Positions 1 to 9,778 of a stretch of DNA of 64,000 bases are shown here, one piece after another. Source of the DNA: Prevotellaceae bacterium (lineage in GTDB: Bacteria; Bacteroidota; Bacteroidia; Bacteroidales; Muribaculaceae); contig JAETNS010000003.1 of the NCBI GenBank assembly GCA_021772015.1, forward strand, positions 62,001 to 126,000, in the 5' to 3' direction. Position numbers and translations under genes: made by a program. Each line of letters opens with the position of its first letter. The stretch's first letter is position 1. A model generated the notes under the pieces. It was not told where the DNA came from. It saw only the letters and a list, made by a program, of their open reading frames with translations, and made no database searches.

Positions 1-141
1 GCTCCCGCTGTCGAGCTTGACGAGAAAGCCAAGAAGGCCCTCGCCGCCGCCGAGGCCACAGGTGATTCCGAAAAGATCGCCAAGGTCAAAGCCGCTTTGG
101 AAAAAGCCGCCAAACTCAAAGCCGAGAAAGGGAATGCCTGA
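1..141 (+). CDS. nuoI: C-terminal Ala/Lys-rich tail of a protein truncated by the window edge, probably NADH-quinone oxidoreductase subunit I
   Basis: Frame +1 is open from base 1 to TGA at 139-141 (APAVELDEKAKKALAAAEATGDSEKIAKVKAALEKAAKLKAEKGNA*) and lies immediately upstream of nuoJ; identity inferred from position. Confidence 0.55.
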   Translation, partial: APAVELDEKAKKALAAAEATGDSEKIAKVKAALEKAAKLKAEKGNA

Positions 142-184
142 CGCAAGTCCCTCCAAATCCCATTAGAAAAAGTAAAAAAACAAT

Positions 185-703
185 ATGGAATCAGTAGGAA
201 GTATCATCGTTTATGTGGTAATCGCTCTGACGATTGTCATCTGCTCGGTGTTTGCTGTCACCACGCGCAAGATCCTGCGCGCCGCGACCTACCTGCTCTT
301 CACCCTTTTTGCCACCGCAGCTCTTTATTTCAAACTCGATTACGAGTTTCTTGGCGCGGTTCAGATTGCGGTGTACGCGGGCGGTATCGTGGTCCTGTTC
401 GTCTTCTCAATACTCCTGACGAGCCATCCGGGCGACAACAGTGCCAAACTTGCCTCCAGGAAACGCGCTCTCGGGCTTACCGGGGCGTTGTTGCTCCTGA
501 TTGTCGCAGGTTATTCCCTGGTAAGCCGCTGCAATTTCTGGTCGGCGCTACCCCAGGGCGAGAATCCCCCAATGAGTGAAATCGGCGAGACGCTGATGGG
601 TACGGCTCACGGCCAGTATCTCCTCCCCTTCGAGGCTGTCAGTGTGTTGCTGCTTGCATGTATAATCGGAGGTGTCGTCGTGGCACGTAAAAATAAAAAC
701 TAA
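185..703 (+). CDS. nuoJ: NADH-quinone oxidoreductase subunit J
   Basis: Hydrophobic 172 aa protein with NuoJ-like GAVQIAVYAGGIVVLFVFSILLT; operon context. Confidence 0.95.
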   Translation: MESVGSIIVYVVIALTIVICSVFAVTTRKILRAATYLLFTLFATAALYFKLDYEFLGAVQIAVYAGGIVVLFVFSILLTSHPGDNSAKLASRKRALGLTGALLLLIVAGYSLVSRCNFWSALPQGENPPMSEIGETLMGTAHGQYLLPFEAVSVLLLACIIGGVVVARKNKN

Positions 704-714
704 ACCCCGCGAAA

Positions 715-1026
715 ATGGAACTTACAATTCTCTGGTATCTGATTCCGAGCCTGTTGATGTTCTGCTGCGGTGTTTACGGCTTTATCACCCGCAAGAACAT
801 GATCGCGATGCTCATCTCATTGGAGCTGATGCTCAACGCGGTCGACATAAACTTCGTTGTCTTCAACCGCTTCCTCTTCCCCGGAGAGCTTGAAGGCATG
901 TTCTTCACATTGTTTGCCATCGCTCTGGCTGCCGCCGAGACAGCGTTGGCCATCGCCATCATAATCAATGTCTTCCGTGTGTCGGAAAAGATAGATGTCG
1001 ATGATGTAACGAAAATGAAATTCTAA
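715..1026 (+). CDS. nuoK: NADH-quinone oxidoreductase subunit K
   Basis: 103 aa; NuoK-like MISLELMLNAVDINFVVF and AAAETALAIAIIINVFR. Confidence 0.96.
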   Translation: MELTILWYLIPSLLMFCCGVYGFITRKNMIAMLISLELMLNAVDINFVVFNRFLFPGELEGMFFTLFAIALAAAETALAIAIIINVFRVSEKIDVDDVTKMKF

Positions 1027-1034
1027 GCACCGAC

Positions 1035-3065
1035 ATGGAACCTGTAATACCTATCATTATCCTGGCTTTGCCCCTGGCGATGTTCCTGGTGCTGGGACTT
1101 TTCGGCCACAAGATGGCACACCGCACCGCAGGCATCCTCGGCACTCTCGGTATGGGAGTGACCATGGTGCTGGCCTACATCACCGCGTTCACTTATTTCT
1201 TCTCAGGCTCCTCCGAGTTCATAAACGAGGAGGGGATACGCCTGCAGAGTGTGATTTTCAACTGGGACTGGCTCGCGTTCACCGACTCACTGGTGATCCG
1301 GTTAGGCTTCCTGCTTGATCCGATTTCCGCGCTGTTGCTTGTCGTGATCACGACCATCTCGTTCATGGTCCATCTCTACAGCAACGGTTACATGCGTGAC
1401 CATCACGGAGTATGGGAGACCGGTTTCCAGCGTTTCTACGCATTCCTTTCCCTGTTCAGCTTCTCGATGCTGGGTCTGGTAGTAGCGACCAATATCTTCC
1501 AGATGTATATCTTCTGGGAGCTTGTAGGAGCCTCTTCCTACCTGCTGATCGGTTTCTATTATACCAAACCGTCGGCTGTTTCCGCCTCTAAGAAGGCATT
1601 CATCGTGACCCGTTTCGCCGACCTTGGCTTCCTGATCGGTATCCTGATCCTGAGCTTCTATACCGGCACTTTCGACTTCACCAATTTCACCTCTGTCGGG
1701 GTTGAGGGGATGACCAATGTCTACCAGATCGACCTGACTACATCAGAAGGTGTCCGCAACTGGATAGCCACATCCCCCGCTCCTGTCTTTATGGGAGGAT
1801 CTGTCCTGACATGGGCTTTGGTGCTCATCTTCATGGGCGGTATGGGTAAGTCGGCAATGATGCCCCTGCATATCTGGCTTCCCGACGCTATGGAGGGCCC
1901 GACCCCCGTCTCGGCTCTTATCCACGCCGCTACTATGGTTGTAGCCGGTGTGTTCCTGGTGGCCCGTCTGTTCCCCCTCTACCTCATGGAGGAGGTCGCC
2001 CTGAATATCGTGACGGTTGTCGGCGCGATCACAGCTTTCTACGCAGCGATGGTTGCCTGCACACAGGTCGACATCAAACGCGTGCTTGCTTTCTCGACCA
2101 TCTCGCAGATCGCTTTCATGATGGTTTCCCTCGGTGTCGCCCGACCGGAGTTCCACCACGGACTGGGCTATATGGCCGCTATGTTCCATCTGTTCACCCA
2201 CGCCATGTTCAAGGCGTTGCTCTTCCTCTGCGCGGGTGCCCTCATCCATGCCATCGGCTCCAACGACTACACCGACATGCACGGCCTGCGGAAATACATG
2301 CCTGTGACCCACATCACATTCCTTGTAGGCTGTCTGGCCATTGCGGGTATCATACCTTTCGCCGGGTTCTTCTCCAAGGATGAGATTCTCACGGCAGTCT
2401 TCGGCCAGTCGATTTTCTGGTATATCTGGATGTCGGCGGTAGCCGGTCTGACAGCTTTCTACATGTTCCGTCTCTACTACCTCATTTTCTGGTGGAAGGA
2501 ACACAAAGTGCATGAGGGACACCATGCTCCTCATGATCAGCCGTGGACCATGACCCTCCCGTTGGTCATCCTCGCCCTGATCTCATGTGTGGCAGGATTC
2601 GTCCCCATGGGCAACCTTGTGACATGGAACGGCCACCCGATGTTCGAGTCAGTCAACTTCTTCACCAACCTCGGCGCATTAGACTGGAGCGTGGCTTCGA
2701 TCAGCCTTGCAGTGGCCATTATCGCGATCCTGATCGCCACCGTGATGTACAAGAAAGAGAACCCTCTCCCTGCAAAGATGAAGAACGCGCTGCCGCGCCT
2801 GTGGGACTGGTGTTACCACCGCTTCTACTGGGACGAGCTTTATATGTTCATCACCCACAAGATCATTTTCGGTTGCATTTCCAAGCCGATCGCATGGTTT
2901 GACCGTCATGTCATCGACGGTTCGATGGACGGCATGGCCTGGGTAACGCAGCGCATATCGTATGCCATCCGCGGACTCCAGTCGGGCAATATCCAGCTTT
3001 ATGTCTGGATCTACCTGTTCGGGGTAGTCCTTCTCGGAGCGATCACCGCCATCTGTCTGTTCTGA
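1035..3065 (+). CDS. nuoL: NADH-quinone oxidoreductase subunit L
   Basis: 676 aa; FWELVGASSYLLIGFYY, LPDAMEGPTPVSALIHAATMVVAGVFL. Confidence 0.97.
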   Translation: MEPVIPIIILALPLAMFLVLGLFGHKMAHRTAGILGTLGMGVTMVLAYITAFTYFFSGSSEFINEEGIRLQSVIFNWDWLAFTDSLVIRLGFLLDPISALLLVVITTISFMVHLYSNGYMRDHHGVWETGFQRFYAFLSLFSFSMLGLVVATNIFQMYIFWELVGASSYLLIGFYYTKPSAVSASKKAFIVTRFADLGFLIGILILSFYTGTFDFTNFTSVGVEGMTNVYQIDLTTSEGVRNWIATSPAPVFMGGSVLTWALVLIFMGGMGKSAMMPLHIWLPDAMEGPTPVSALIHAATMVVAGVFLVARLFPLYLMEEVALNIVTVVGAITAFYAAMVACTQVDIKRVLAFSTISQIAFMMVSLGVARPEFHHGLGYMAAMFHLFTHAMFKALLFLCAGALIHAIGSNDYTDMHGLRKYMPVTHITFLVGCLAIAGIIPFAGFFSKDEILTAVFGQSIFWYIWMSAVAGLTAFYMFRLYYLIFWWKEHKVHEGHHAPHDQPWTMTLPLVILALISCVAGFVPMGNLVTWNGHPMFESVNFFTNLGALDWSVASISLAVAIIAILIATVMYKKENPLPAKMKNALPRLWDWCYHRFYWDELYMFITHKIIFGCISKPIAWFDRHVIDGSMDGMAWVTQRISYAIRGLQSGNIQLYVWIYLFGVVLLGAITAICLF

Positions 3066-3124
3066 CCGACAGGTTCCGGTTCCTTACAGTGAAAATATAG
3101 TATAATAGAAATACAGAAACAGAG

Positions 3125-4630
3125 ATGTTTTCAAACCTTCTGATTTACTTCGTGGTGATACCCCTGCTGATGCTGGCCGGTTTCGCCATCTGCAAAAACA
3201 TCAGGCAGGTCCGCGCCGTAGCCGTCGCGGGATCTATCCTGCTGATGGGCCTGAGCGTCTGGGTGCTTTGCGATTACCTCGCCCTGCGCGCGGCAGGCAA
3301 CATGGAGGAGATGCTTTTACGCGGGGAATGGACATGGTTCGAGCCGCTCAATATCAAGCTCGCCGTCGGAGTCGACGGAGTCTCGATCGCGATGTTGATT
3401 CTCTCCTCGATAATCGTCTTCGCCGGATCATTCGCCTCTTGGAAAATAGATGATGCACGCCACTTCTTCATGTGGCTCATACTCCTCTCGACCGGAGTTT
3501 TCGGCTTCTTCATCTCCATCGACCTCTTCACGATGTTCATGTTTTATGAGGTCGCCCTTATCCCTATGTACCTGCTTATCGGGGTCTGGGGAACAGGCCG
3601 CAAGGAATATTCCGCGATGAAGCTTACCCTGATGCTGATGGGAGGTTCTGCCTTCCTGATGCTCAGTCTTATCGGGATCTACTTCCATTCCGCTCCCGAG
3701 GGGAGCCAGCTCACCTGGAACATCCTTGAGATCTCGCAGAACGCCAGCATTTCGACCGGATGGCAGTATTTCCTCTTCCCGATGTGCTTCGTCGGTTTCG
3801 GTGTGCTCGGGGCGATGTTCCCCTTCCACACATGGAGCCCTGACGGTCACGCCTGCGCCCCGACAGCTGTGTCAATGCTTCATGCCGGAGTGTTGATGAA
3901 ACTGGGAGGTTACGGATGTTTCCGCGTCGCCATGTATCTCATGCCCCAGGCCGCTAATGATCTGGCATGGATATTCCTCATTCTGACGGGTATCTCGGTA
4001 GTATACGGAGCGTTCTCCGCCTGTGTGCAGACCGACCTCAAATATATCAACGCTTATTCTTCGGTAAGCCACTGCGGCATGGTGCTGTTCGCCATCCTCA
4101 TGATCAACACGACGGCTCTCACCGGAGCCATCATGCAGATGCTTTCCCACGGTCTGATGACAGCCCTGTTCTTCGCCCTGATCGGTATGATCTATGGCCG
4201 CACACATACGCGTGATATCCGTCTTATGGGTGGTCTGATGAAAATCATTCCCTTCCTCGGTGTCGGGTATGTCATCGCCGGTATGGCCTCGCTCGGACTT
4301 CCCGGTCTGTCGGGCTTCGTCGCCGAGATGACGATATTCGTCGGCTCGTTCGAGCATACCGACATGTTCCACCGCGTCTTCACAATCGTGGCATGCTGCT
4401 CGATCGTGATCACCGCCGTCTATATCCTCCGCGTTGTCGGCAAGCTGCTTTTCGGCCCGGTCCAGGATCCTCATCATGCCGAGTTGACCGACGCGACCTG
4501 GTGGGAACGCCTCTCTGTCGTTACGCTCATTGTAAGTGTGGCCGCGATCGGTTGCTTCCCCAACTTCTTCGAGAGCCTTATTCGTTTCACCTTCAGCCCC
4601 GAAATATTCCACGCCATCGGCCTCAACTGA
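3125..4630 (+). CDS. nuoM: NADH-quinone oxidoreductase subunit M
   Basis: 501 aa; FYEVALIPMYLLIGVWG, PFHTWSPDGHACAPTAVSMLHAGVLMKLGGYG. Confidence 0.97.
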   Translation: MFSNLLIYFVVIPLLMLAGFAICKNIRQVRAVAVAGSILLMGLSVWVLCDYLALRAAGNMEEMLLRGEWTWFEPLNIKLAVGVDGVSIAMLILSSIIVFAGSFASWKIDDARHFFMWLILLSTGVFGFFISIDLFTMFMFYEVALIPMYLLIGVWGTGRKEYSAMKLTLMLMGGSAFLMLSLIGIYFHSAPEGSQLTWNILEISQNASISTGWQYFLFPMCFVGFGVLGAMFPFHTWSPDGHACAPTAVSMLHAGVLMKLGGYGCFRVAMYLMPQAANDLAWIFLILTGISVVYGAFSACVQTDLKYINAYSSVSHCGMVLFAILMINTTALTGAIMQMLSHGLMTALFFALIGMIYGRTHTRDIRLMGGLMKIIPFLGVGYVIAGMASLGLPGLSGFVAEMTIFVGSFEHTDMFHRVFTIVACCSIVITAVYILRVVGKLLFGPVQDPHHAELTDATWWERLSVVTLIVSVAAIGCFPNFFESLIRFTFSPEIFHAIGLN

Positions 4631-4671
4631 CAGTTGACGGCAGTTGTCACGGAAGAAACTAATTCTGACAC

Positions 4672-6141
4672 ATGGATTACTCTCAATTTTTGGCAATGAA
4701 ACAGGAGATAGCCCTGCTTGTGGTTTTCCTGTTGGTATTCCTCTATGATACGTTCATGCCCCGAAAGGCGTTGGGCGCCACATCGGCGGTCACAACCACG
4801 CTTTTCCTCTTGTTCACCGTATGGAGCTTCATCTGGGGCGGTGTGGCAGGAAACGTAGACGCGTTTGCCGGGATGTATGTCACCTCCCCCGTATGCGCGA
4901 TGATCAAGAACATTCTTAATATCGGTGTGTTGATAGTACTCGTGCAGGCAACCTCATGGGTCAACTCCGATTTCCAGAAGGTACGGCGAGGTGAGTATTA
5001 CGAGCTGTTGCTTGTGACCCTCTTCGGCATGTATCTGATGATCTCAGCCCGTCATTTCCTCCTGTTCCTCATCGGTCTTGAATCCGCCTCGCTGCCTCTG
5101 GCCGCTATGGTCGCTTTCGACAAGAACCGTTATGAGAGCCATGAGGCCGCTGTCAAATATCTTATGACCGCAGTATTCTCTTCGGCGATATTCATGATGG
5201 GCCTGTCGTTTGTCTACGGGCTTTCCGGCTCGCTTTATTTCGAGGACATAGCGATGCAGCTCGGCTCACAGAGCAATACCATGCTGGTGGTGGCCCTCGC
5301 GTTTGTGATTTCCGGTATCGGTTTCAAGCTTTCTCTTGTGCCTTTCCATCTCTGGACCGCCGATGTTTACCAAGGTGCCCCGACTCCTGTCACTTCCTAC
5401 CTGTCGGTTATCTCCAAAGGCGCGGCCGCATTCGCGTTTCTCGTGATACTCGTCCAGGCTTTCGGCCAGTTCTATAGTGAGGTATGGGAATGGATGCTTT
5501 ATGCGCTGATTATCGCGACCATCACTGTCGGTAACCTCTTTGCCATCCGCCAGAAGAACATGAAACGCTTCCTGGCTTTCTCTTCCATATCCCAGGCCGG
5601 ATATATCATGCTCGGCATTGTCGGATGCAATGAGATGGGGCTCGCTGCAATGATGTATTACATCCTCGTCTACATCTTCTCGAACCTCGCCGCCTTCGGC
5701 GTGATCGGTGCTATCGAGAACAAGACCGGCAAGGTAGAGATGACCGACTACAACGGCCTGTCGAAGACCAATCCGTGGCTCTCTTTCTCGATGACCCTGG
5801 CGATGTTCTCGCTGGCCGGTATCCCGCCTTTCGCCGGATTCTTCAGCAAGTTCTTCATCTTCACGTCGGCTATCAACCAGGGATCCATCGCGATCTACAT
5901 ACTGGTATTGATCGCTTTGATAAACACGATCATCTCACTTTACTATTATCTGCTGGTTGTCAAGGCAATGTATATCTCTCCCGAAGAACCGCAGATCGAG
6001 AAGTTCCGTTCAACATGTACCGAGCGGGTTAGCCTTTGGGTGACTGTGCTTGGCATAATCCTCCTCGGAATAGTAAGCTTCTTCTACGACTCCATTTTCA
6101 ACGCCGCCAGTCTCTCCAATTTGTTTGGATTTATAGCCTGA
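4672..6141 (+). CDS. nuoN: NADH-quinone oxidoreductase subunit N
   Basis: 489 aa; GFKLSLVPFHLWTADVYQGAPTPVTSYLSVISKGAA. Confidence 0.97.
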   Translation: MDYSQFLAMKQEIALLVVFLLVFLYDTFMPRKALGATSAVTTTLFLLFTVWSFIWGGVAGNVDAFAGMYVTSPVCAMIKNILNIGVLIVLVQATSWVNSDFQKVRRGEYYELLLVTLFGMYLMISARHFLLFLIGLESASLPLAAMVAFDKNRYESHEAAVKYLMTAVFSSAIFMMGLSFVYGLSGSLYFEDIAMQLGSQSNTMLVVALAFVISGIGFKLSLVPFHLWTADVYQGAPTPVTSYLSVISKGAAAFAFLVILVQAFGQFYSEVWEWMLYALIIATITVGNLFAIRQKNMKRFLAFSSISQAGYIMLGIVGCNEMGLAAMMYYILVYIFSNLAAFGVIGAIENKTGKVEMTDYNGLSKTNPWLSFSMTLAMFSLAGIPPFAGFFSKFFIFTSAINQGSIAIYILVLIALINTIISLYYYLLVVKAMYISPEEPQIEKFRSTCTERVSLWVTVLGIILLGIVSFFYDSIFNAASLSNLFGFIA

Positions 6142-6157
6142 CGGTATTGAATCAATA

Positions 6158-6205
6158 AAAGCCCGAGGGGGCCTGCGCGGATAAGCGCAGGCCCCCTCGG
6201 GCTTT
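6158..6205. terminator. Bidirectional intrinsic terminator between nuoN (+) and the convergent regulator gene (-)
   Basis: Perfect 21-bp arms AAAGCCCGAGGGGGCCTGCGC / GCGCAGGCCCCCTCGGGCTTT with a 6-nt loop. Confidence 0.93.
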
Positions 6206-6381
6206 ATCGGTAAGAAGATTGAGAGTCGAGGGGGACTTTTGGGAAACCGTCGCTTTGCTCCGGCACTGGACTGCCTTGGATGGGAAGGCATAGAAACAGG
6301 CATGAGGGGTAGCGGGGGAGCGTCGGAAGAGGGAAAGGGGAGAAATAGGAGAGAGGAAATGACGGGAGAGAGTAGAGAAGC

Positions 6382-7953
6382 TTAGCCCGGGCGTGAGGTG
6401 AGGAAGGTGTCGAGATCTTCGGATTTGGGGAGTTTGAACTTGGTGCGGAGTCGGTAGCGCGCCGAGTTGACTGATGGGCGGGAAATTCCGAGATAAACAG
6501 ATATTTCCTCGGTCGTGTGTTTCAGGTAGAGGAGCATGCAAAGGAGTTCGTCGTTTGAGGAAAGAGCCGGGAACTCCTGCTTAAGGGAGGGAATGAATTT
6601 TGGATACAGGACATTGAACGCCCGGCGGAATTTACCTTCCTCCTGACCTGTTATGAGCTGCGGCGATGAGAGGATGGTGCTGTTGGAGTTCATTCCGGCA
6701 GACAAGTCCTTTTCAAGTGTGTCGACTCTTTCTGTCAAAAGAGTGTTGGATTGATTGAGATTCAGAAGTTCGCGTTCCTGCATGATACGTTTCTGATTGA
6801 GGAGCCTGTTGCGTAACAACAGGATTATCGAACACAGGACCAATGACACAAGAATCAACGAACCGATACTGTAGAAAAGAAATGACTCGTCGCGTTCCAC
6901 CTCCAGTTGCAATGCGAGGATCGTGTTACGGTCTTCAGCGGTTTTCAAGTCATGCTTTACAATGGCTCCTATAAGTGCATTTGCCTTTTCGACTCGCAGG
7001 AAGGAGTCGGCCACTTGCTCATATTCCGGGAAAAGCTCGGCCATCTCATGATACATACCGTTGCCGGCATATGCCTTCATCAGTACCCCGTTGGCGGCAT
7101 TGAGCAACTCAATATCCCCTTGCTCCTTGAATTCCTCCCGGGCTTTCCGCATCAGCGGCAATCCTTTGTCGGGTCGGCCTTGCAGGGTGTATCCATAGCC
7201 CAGAGAGAAATAACGGTTTGAAGGATCGATCTCATCGTAGTCAACAACCTGTTCGAGGGTCCGGACGCTCCACGCAACTGAATCAGGATTGTCGGCATAG
7301 GCTACCAGCATCAGGTATGCTTTTTCTCCCAATACCATTGCCCTTAATACATCCTTGTCGGCACGTGTAGGACCGTTATTGATGGCCTCAAGCGCCATGT
7401 CATAACAATGAGAAGCACTGTCCACCTCATATTCAAGTTGGTAGATATCGGCCCGAAACCTATAGACATCACTTAACATCAGCCCGTTTTGGCGTTTGCT
7501 CTCCGCTATCGCGCTGTCGCTGTATTCCAGGGCAGTTTCAGTTATTCCGAGCAAAGCGTAAAGCGACCCTATGTCGGCGAAGAGCTGGATCGCTCCCTCG
7601 TCGCGGGCAGAAATCGGTTTGGCCCGCAGTGAATCCTCTGCTTCCTTGTAATATCTTATGGAGGAAGCGTAGTCTCCGATCACGTTATAGAAGAATCCCA
7701 TTTGCTCCAACACCTCGACAGGGTCATTATTCGATTCGCCGCGTCTCATCTGCTCGACAGCCTCTATCTGTTTGGCGATGAATTTTTCCGAAGGCTCTCC
7801 GTCGTTTCTCATTTTCCATGCCTGATAAGACAATGATGATGTATCAGGGTATACGGCACTCTCCGTATCCTTTGAAGCATTACTTTCAGAGCAAGATGAT
7901 ACTAATGATAACATCACAGTTATCGCGGAAACAATGATTGCCGAGAGTCTCAT
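6382..7953 (-). CDS. TPR-containing transmembrane regulator with C-terminal LuxR-type HTH
   Basis: Lipoprotein-like N-terminus (VSSCSESN), TPR-like region, one TM helix (FLFYSIGSLILVSLVLCSIILLL), C-terminal HTH (LCMLLYLKHTTEEISVYLGISRPSVNSARYRLRTKF). Confidence 0.85.
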   Translation of the reverse strand: MRLSAIIVSAITVMLSLVSSCSESNASKDTESAVYPDTSSLSYQAWKMRNDGEPSEKFIAKQIEAVEQMRRGESNNDPVEVLEQMGFFYNVIGDYASSIRYYKEAEDSLRAKPISARDEGAIQLFADIGSLYALLGITETALEYSDSAIAESKRQNGLMLSDVYRFRADIYQLEYEVDSASHCYDMALEAINNGPTRADKDVLRAMVLGEKAYLMLVAYADNPDSVAWSVRTLEQVVDYDEIDPSNRYFSLGYGYTLQGRPDKGLPLMRKAREEFKEQGDIELLNAANGVLMKAYAGNGMYHEMAELFPEYEQVADSFLRVEKANALIGAIVKHDLKTAEDRNTILALQLEVERDESFLFYSIGSLILVSLVLCSIILLLRNRLLNQKRIMQERELLNLNQSNTLLTERVDTLEKDLSAGMNSNSTILSSPQLITGQEEGKFRRAFNVLYPKFIPSLKQEFPALSSNDELLCMLLYLKHTTEEISVYLGISRPSVNSARYRLRTKFKLPKSEDLDTFLTSRPG

Positions 7954-8138
7954 TTATCGCGTCGGATTAGGGTGTGGTAATTATGTACGGGTGAAAAAAG
8001 TCATTAAAAAAGCAGTGGGGTAAATTGGGGGCTTACACCGTGAGGATTTCCCGGTTTGAACCTTTTCAATACAAAATTAAATAAAATGCTTTAAAATTAA
8101 TGTTTATTTTGTATGATTTTTACCCCCCCCGATACGAA

Positions 8139-8195
8139 ATCTATTGTGTATCTATTGAATCTATTGCTAATATATGAGTCCGGAAAGTAACTTTG
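8139..8195 (+). promoter_or_regulatory. Putative promoter/regulatory region of the fimbrial operon
   Basis: Three ATCTATTG copies (starts 8139, 8150, 8159), then ATTG (8163-8166)-N21-TAACTTTG (8188-8195), resembling the Bacteroidetes -33/-7 consensus. Confidence 0.6.
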
Positions 8196-8299
8196 CACGC
8201 TCAATATGGCAATCTATAATCTACGAATCTTTGACCTTGCCTTTCGACACATGATTATTATATACAATCCGCCGGTGACATAGGCATGTAAAAAATCAC

Positions 8300-9748
8300 A
8301 TGATGAAACGAATCCTGCAAATACTGATCCTGTTGGTTTTCTCTTCCGGAGTGTCGGCCCGGACGCATAGCCCGTTCGCAGTCAAAACCAATTTGTTGTA
8401 TGACGCTTTGTTGAATGTCAATGTCGGTGCGGAATTGCGTCTGGCCCCTAAATGGTCATTGGAGATCTCTTTCGACTATAACAACTGGAAGTTGTCAAAT
8501 GGAAAGCAATGGAAACATTGGCTCATACAGCCGGAAGCAAGATACTGGTTAGGCGACAGCTTCCGTAAACATTTCCTCGCGACTCATTTGCTGGGCGGGG
8601 AATTCAATACTACCCTGGGCGGATACCGCAGACAAGGACATGCCTACGGAATTGGTGTCGGCTACGGTCATACATGGCGATTTGGCCGTCACTGGGGATT
8701 GGAAGCGGAGATCGCCGTGGGCTACGCGCGTTACCATTACGACAAATATCCCTGCGCCCAATGCGGACACAAGATAGCCACACGTGACCGTAATTACATA
8801 GGTCCCACCAAGGCGGCCGTCAACCTTGTTTATTATTTCGGAGGCAAGAAGAAACCGGTCGAGCTGCCGGCTCCGGAGGAGAACCCGTTTGTGGATCCCA
8901 TGCCGGAGCAGGAACCTGTTATCGAGGTTCAGACGGCGGTTGACAGTTTTCCTGAATTTGACTTCCCGCTTGTCGAGATCCCCGACATTGATGTGGTGGC
9001 CGAGAATCTTGTAGGGGTGGCGCGCGTGGCCTTTCCTGTAAACAAGACCGGCATCGACCTCTCTTATGGCGATAATGCCCGTGAGATAGAATCCATTGTC
9101 GCCAAACTTGATTCGGTCAGGAATGACCTTGACATGGAAGTTACTTCAGTGACGCTTGTCGGCTATGCCTCCCCTGAAGGCCCGTATGACAATAATGAGA
9201 AGCTTGCCAGAAATCGGACCATCTCTTTGAGAGATCATCTCGTGAGTATGCGTTCAATAACTGACAGCCTGGTCTCAGTCAGATTTGTGGCTGAGGACTG
9301 GGAGGGACTGCGCAATGAGATAGCTCTTTCAGAGCTGTCCGACCGTGTTCAATTGCTGGAAATAATTGACGGCACGATGTCTCCCGACCGGAAAGAACGG
9401 GCTTTGAAACGGCATGCCGCCTCATGGCCGGTCATAGCCCGCGAGATGTTGCCTTCATTGCGCCGCACCGAATATAAGATCGAGTATGAACACCGATATA
9501 AGCCTGATGAAAGAGATGCCCTTCATGAGGTCAACCGGGCAATCCGGGATGGAAATACAGACTATGCCGCTATGCTTCTTGTCGATATCCCCTCGTCTCC
9601 TGAAGCTGATTATGCCAGAGGGGTAGTAGCTGCTACTCAACATCGGTATGAAGAAGCGCGTGCATGGTTCGAGCGCGCCGGATCGAGGGGTGTGAACGTG
9701 GCTTCCGAGGCAATTCATCAACTTGACATAAAAACAAGACATCAATAA
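8300..9748 (+). CDS. DUF3575-family outer membrane protein with OmpA-like C-terminal region
   Basis: Signal peptide; N-terminal AVKTNLLYDALLNVNVGAELRLAPKWSLEISFDYNNW typical of DUF3575; OmpA-like VTLVGYASPEGPYDNNEKLARNRT; first gene before the fimbrillin genes. Confidence 0.85.
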   Translation: MMKRILQILILLVFSSGVSARTHSPFAVKTNLLYDALLNVNVGAELRLAPKWSLEISFDYNNWKLSNGKQWKHWLIQPEARYWLGDSFRKHFLATHLLGGEFNTTLGGYRRQGHAYGIGVGYGHTWRFGRHWGLEAEIAVGYARYHYDKYPCAQCGHKIATRDRNYIGPTKAAVNLVYYFGGKKKPVELPAPEENPFVDPMPEQEPVIEVQTAVDSFPEFDFPLVEIPDIDVVAENLVGVARVAFPVNKTGIDLSYGDNAREIESIVAKLDSVRNDLDMEVTSVTLVGYASPEGPYDNNEKLARNRTISLRDHLVSMRSITDSLVSVRFVAEDWEGLRNEIALSELSDRVQLLEIIDGTMSPDRKERALKRHAASWPVIAREMLPSLRRTEYKIEYEHRYKPDERDALHEVNRAIRDGNTDYAAMLLVDIPSSPEADYARGVVAATQHRYEEARAWFERAGSRGVNVASEAIHQLDIKTRHQ

Positions 9749-9778
9749 TCTATTTTTCTAATCAATATCCAGACAACA

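Noticed and set aside
1743-2534. 263 aa minus-strand ORF opposite nuoL
   Set aside because: Antisense to a clearly conserved nuo gene; composition rich in His/Asp/Glu/Arg typical of shadow ORFs
3872-4696. 274 aa minus-strand ORF opposite nuoM
   Set aside because: Shadow ORF of a conserved gene with no recognisable domain
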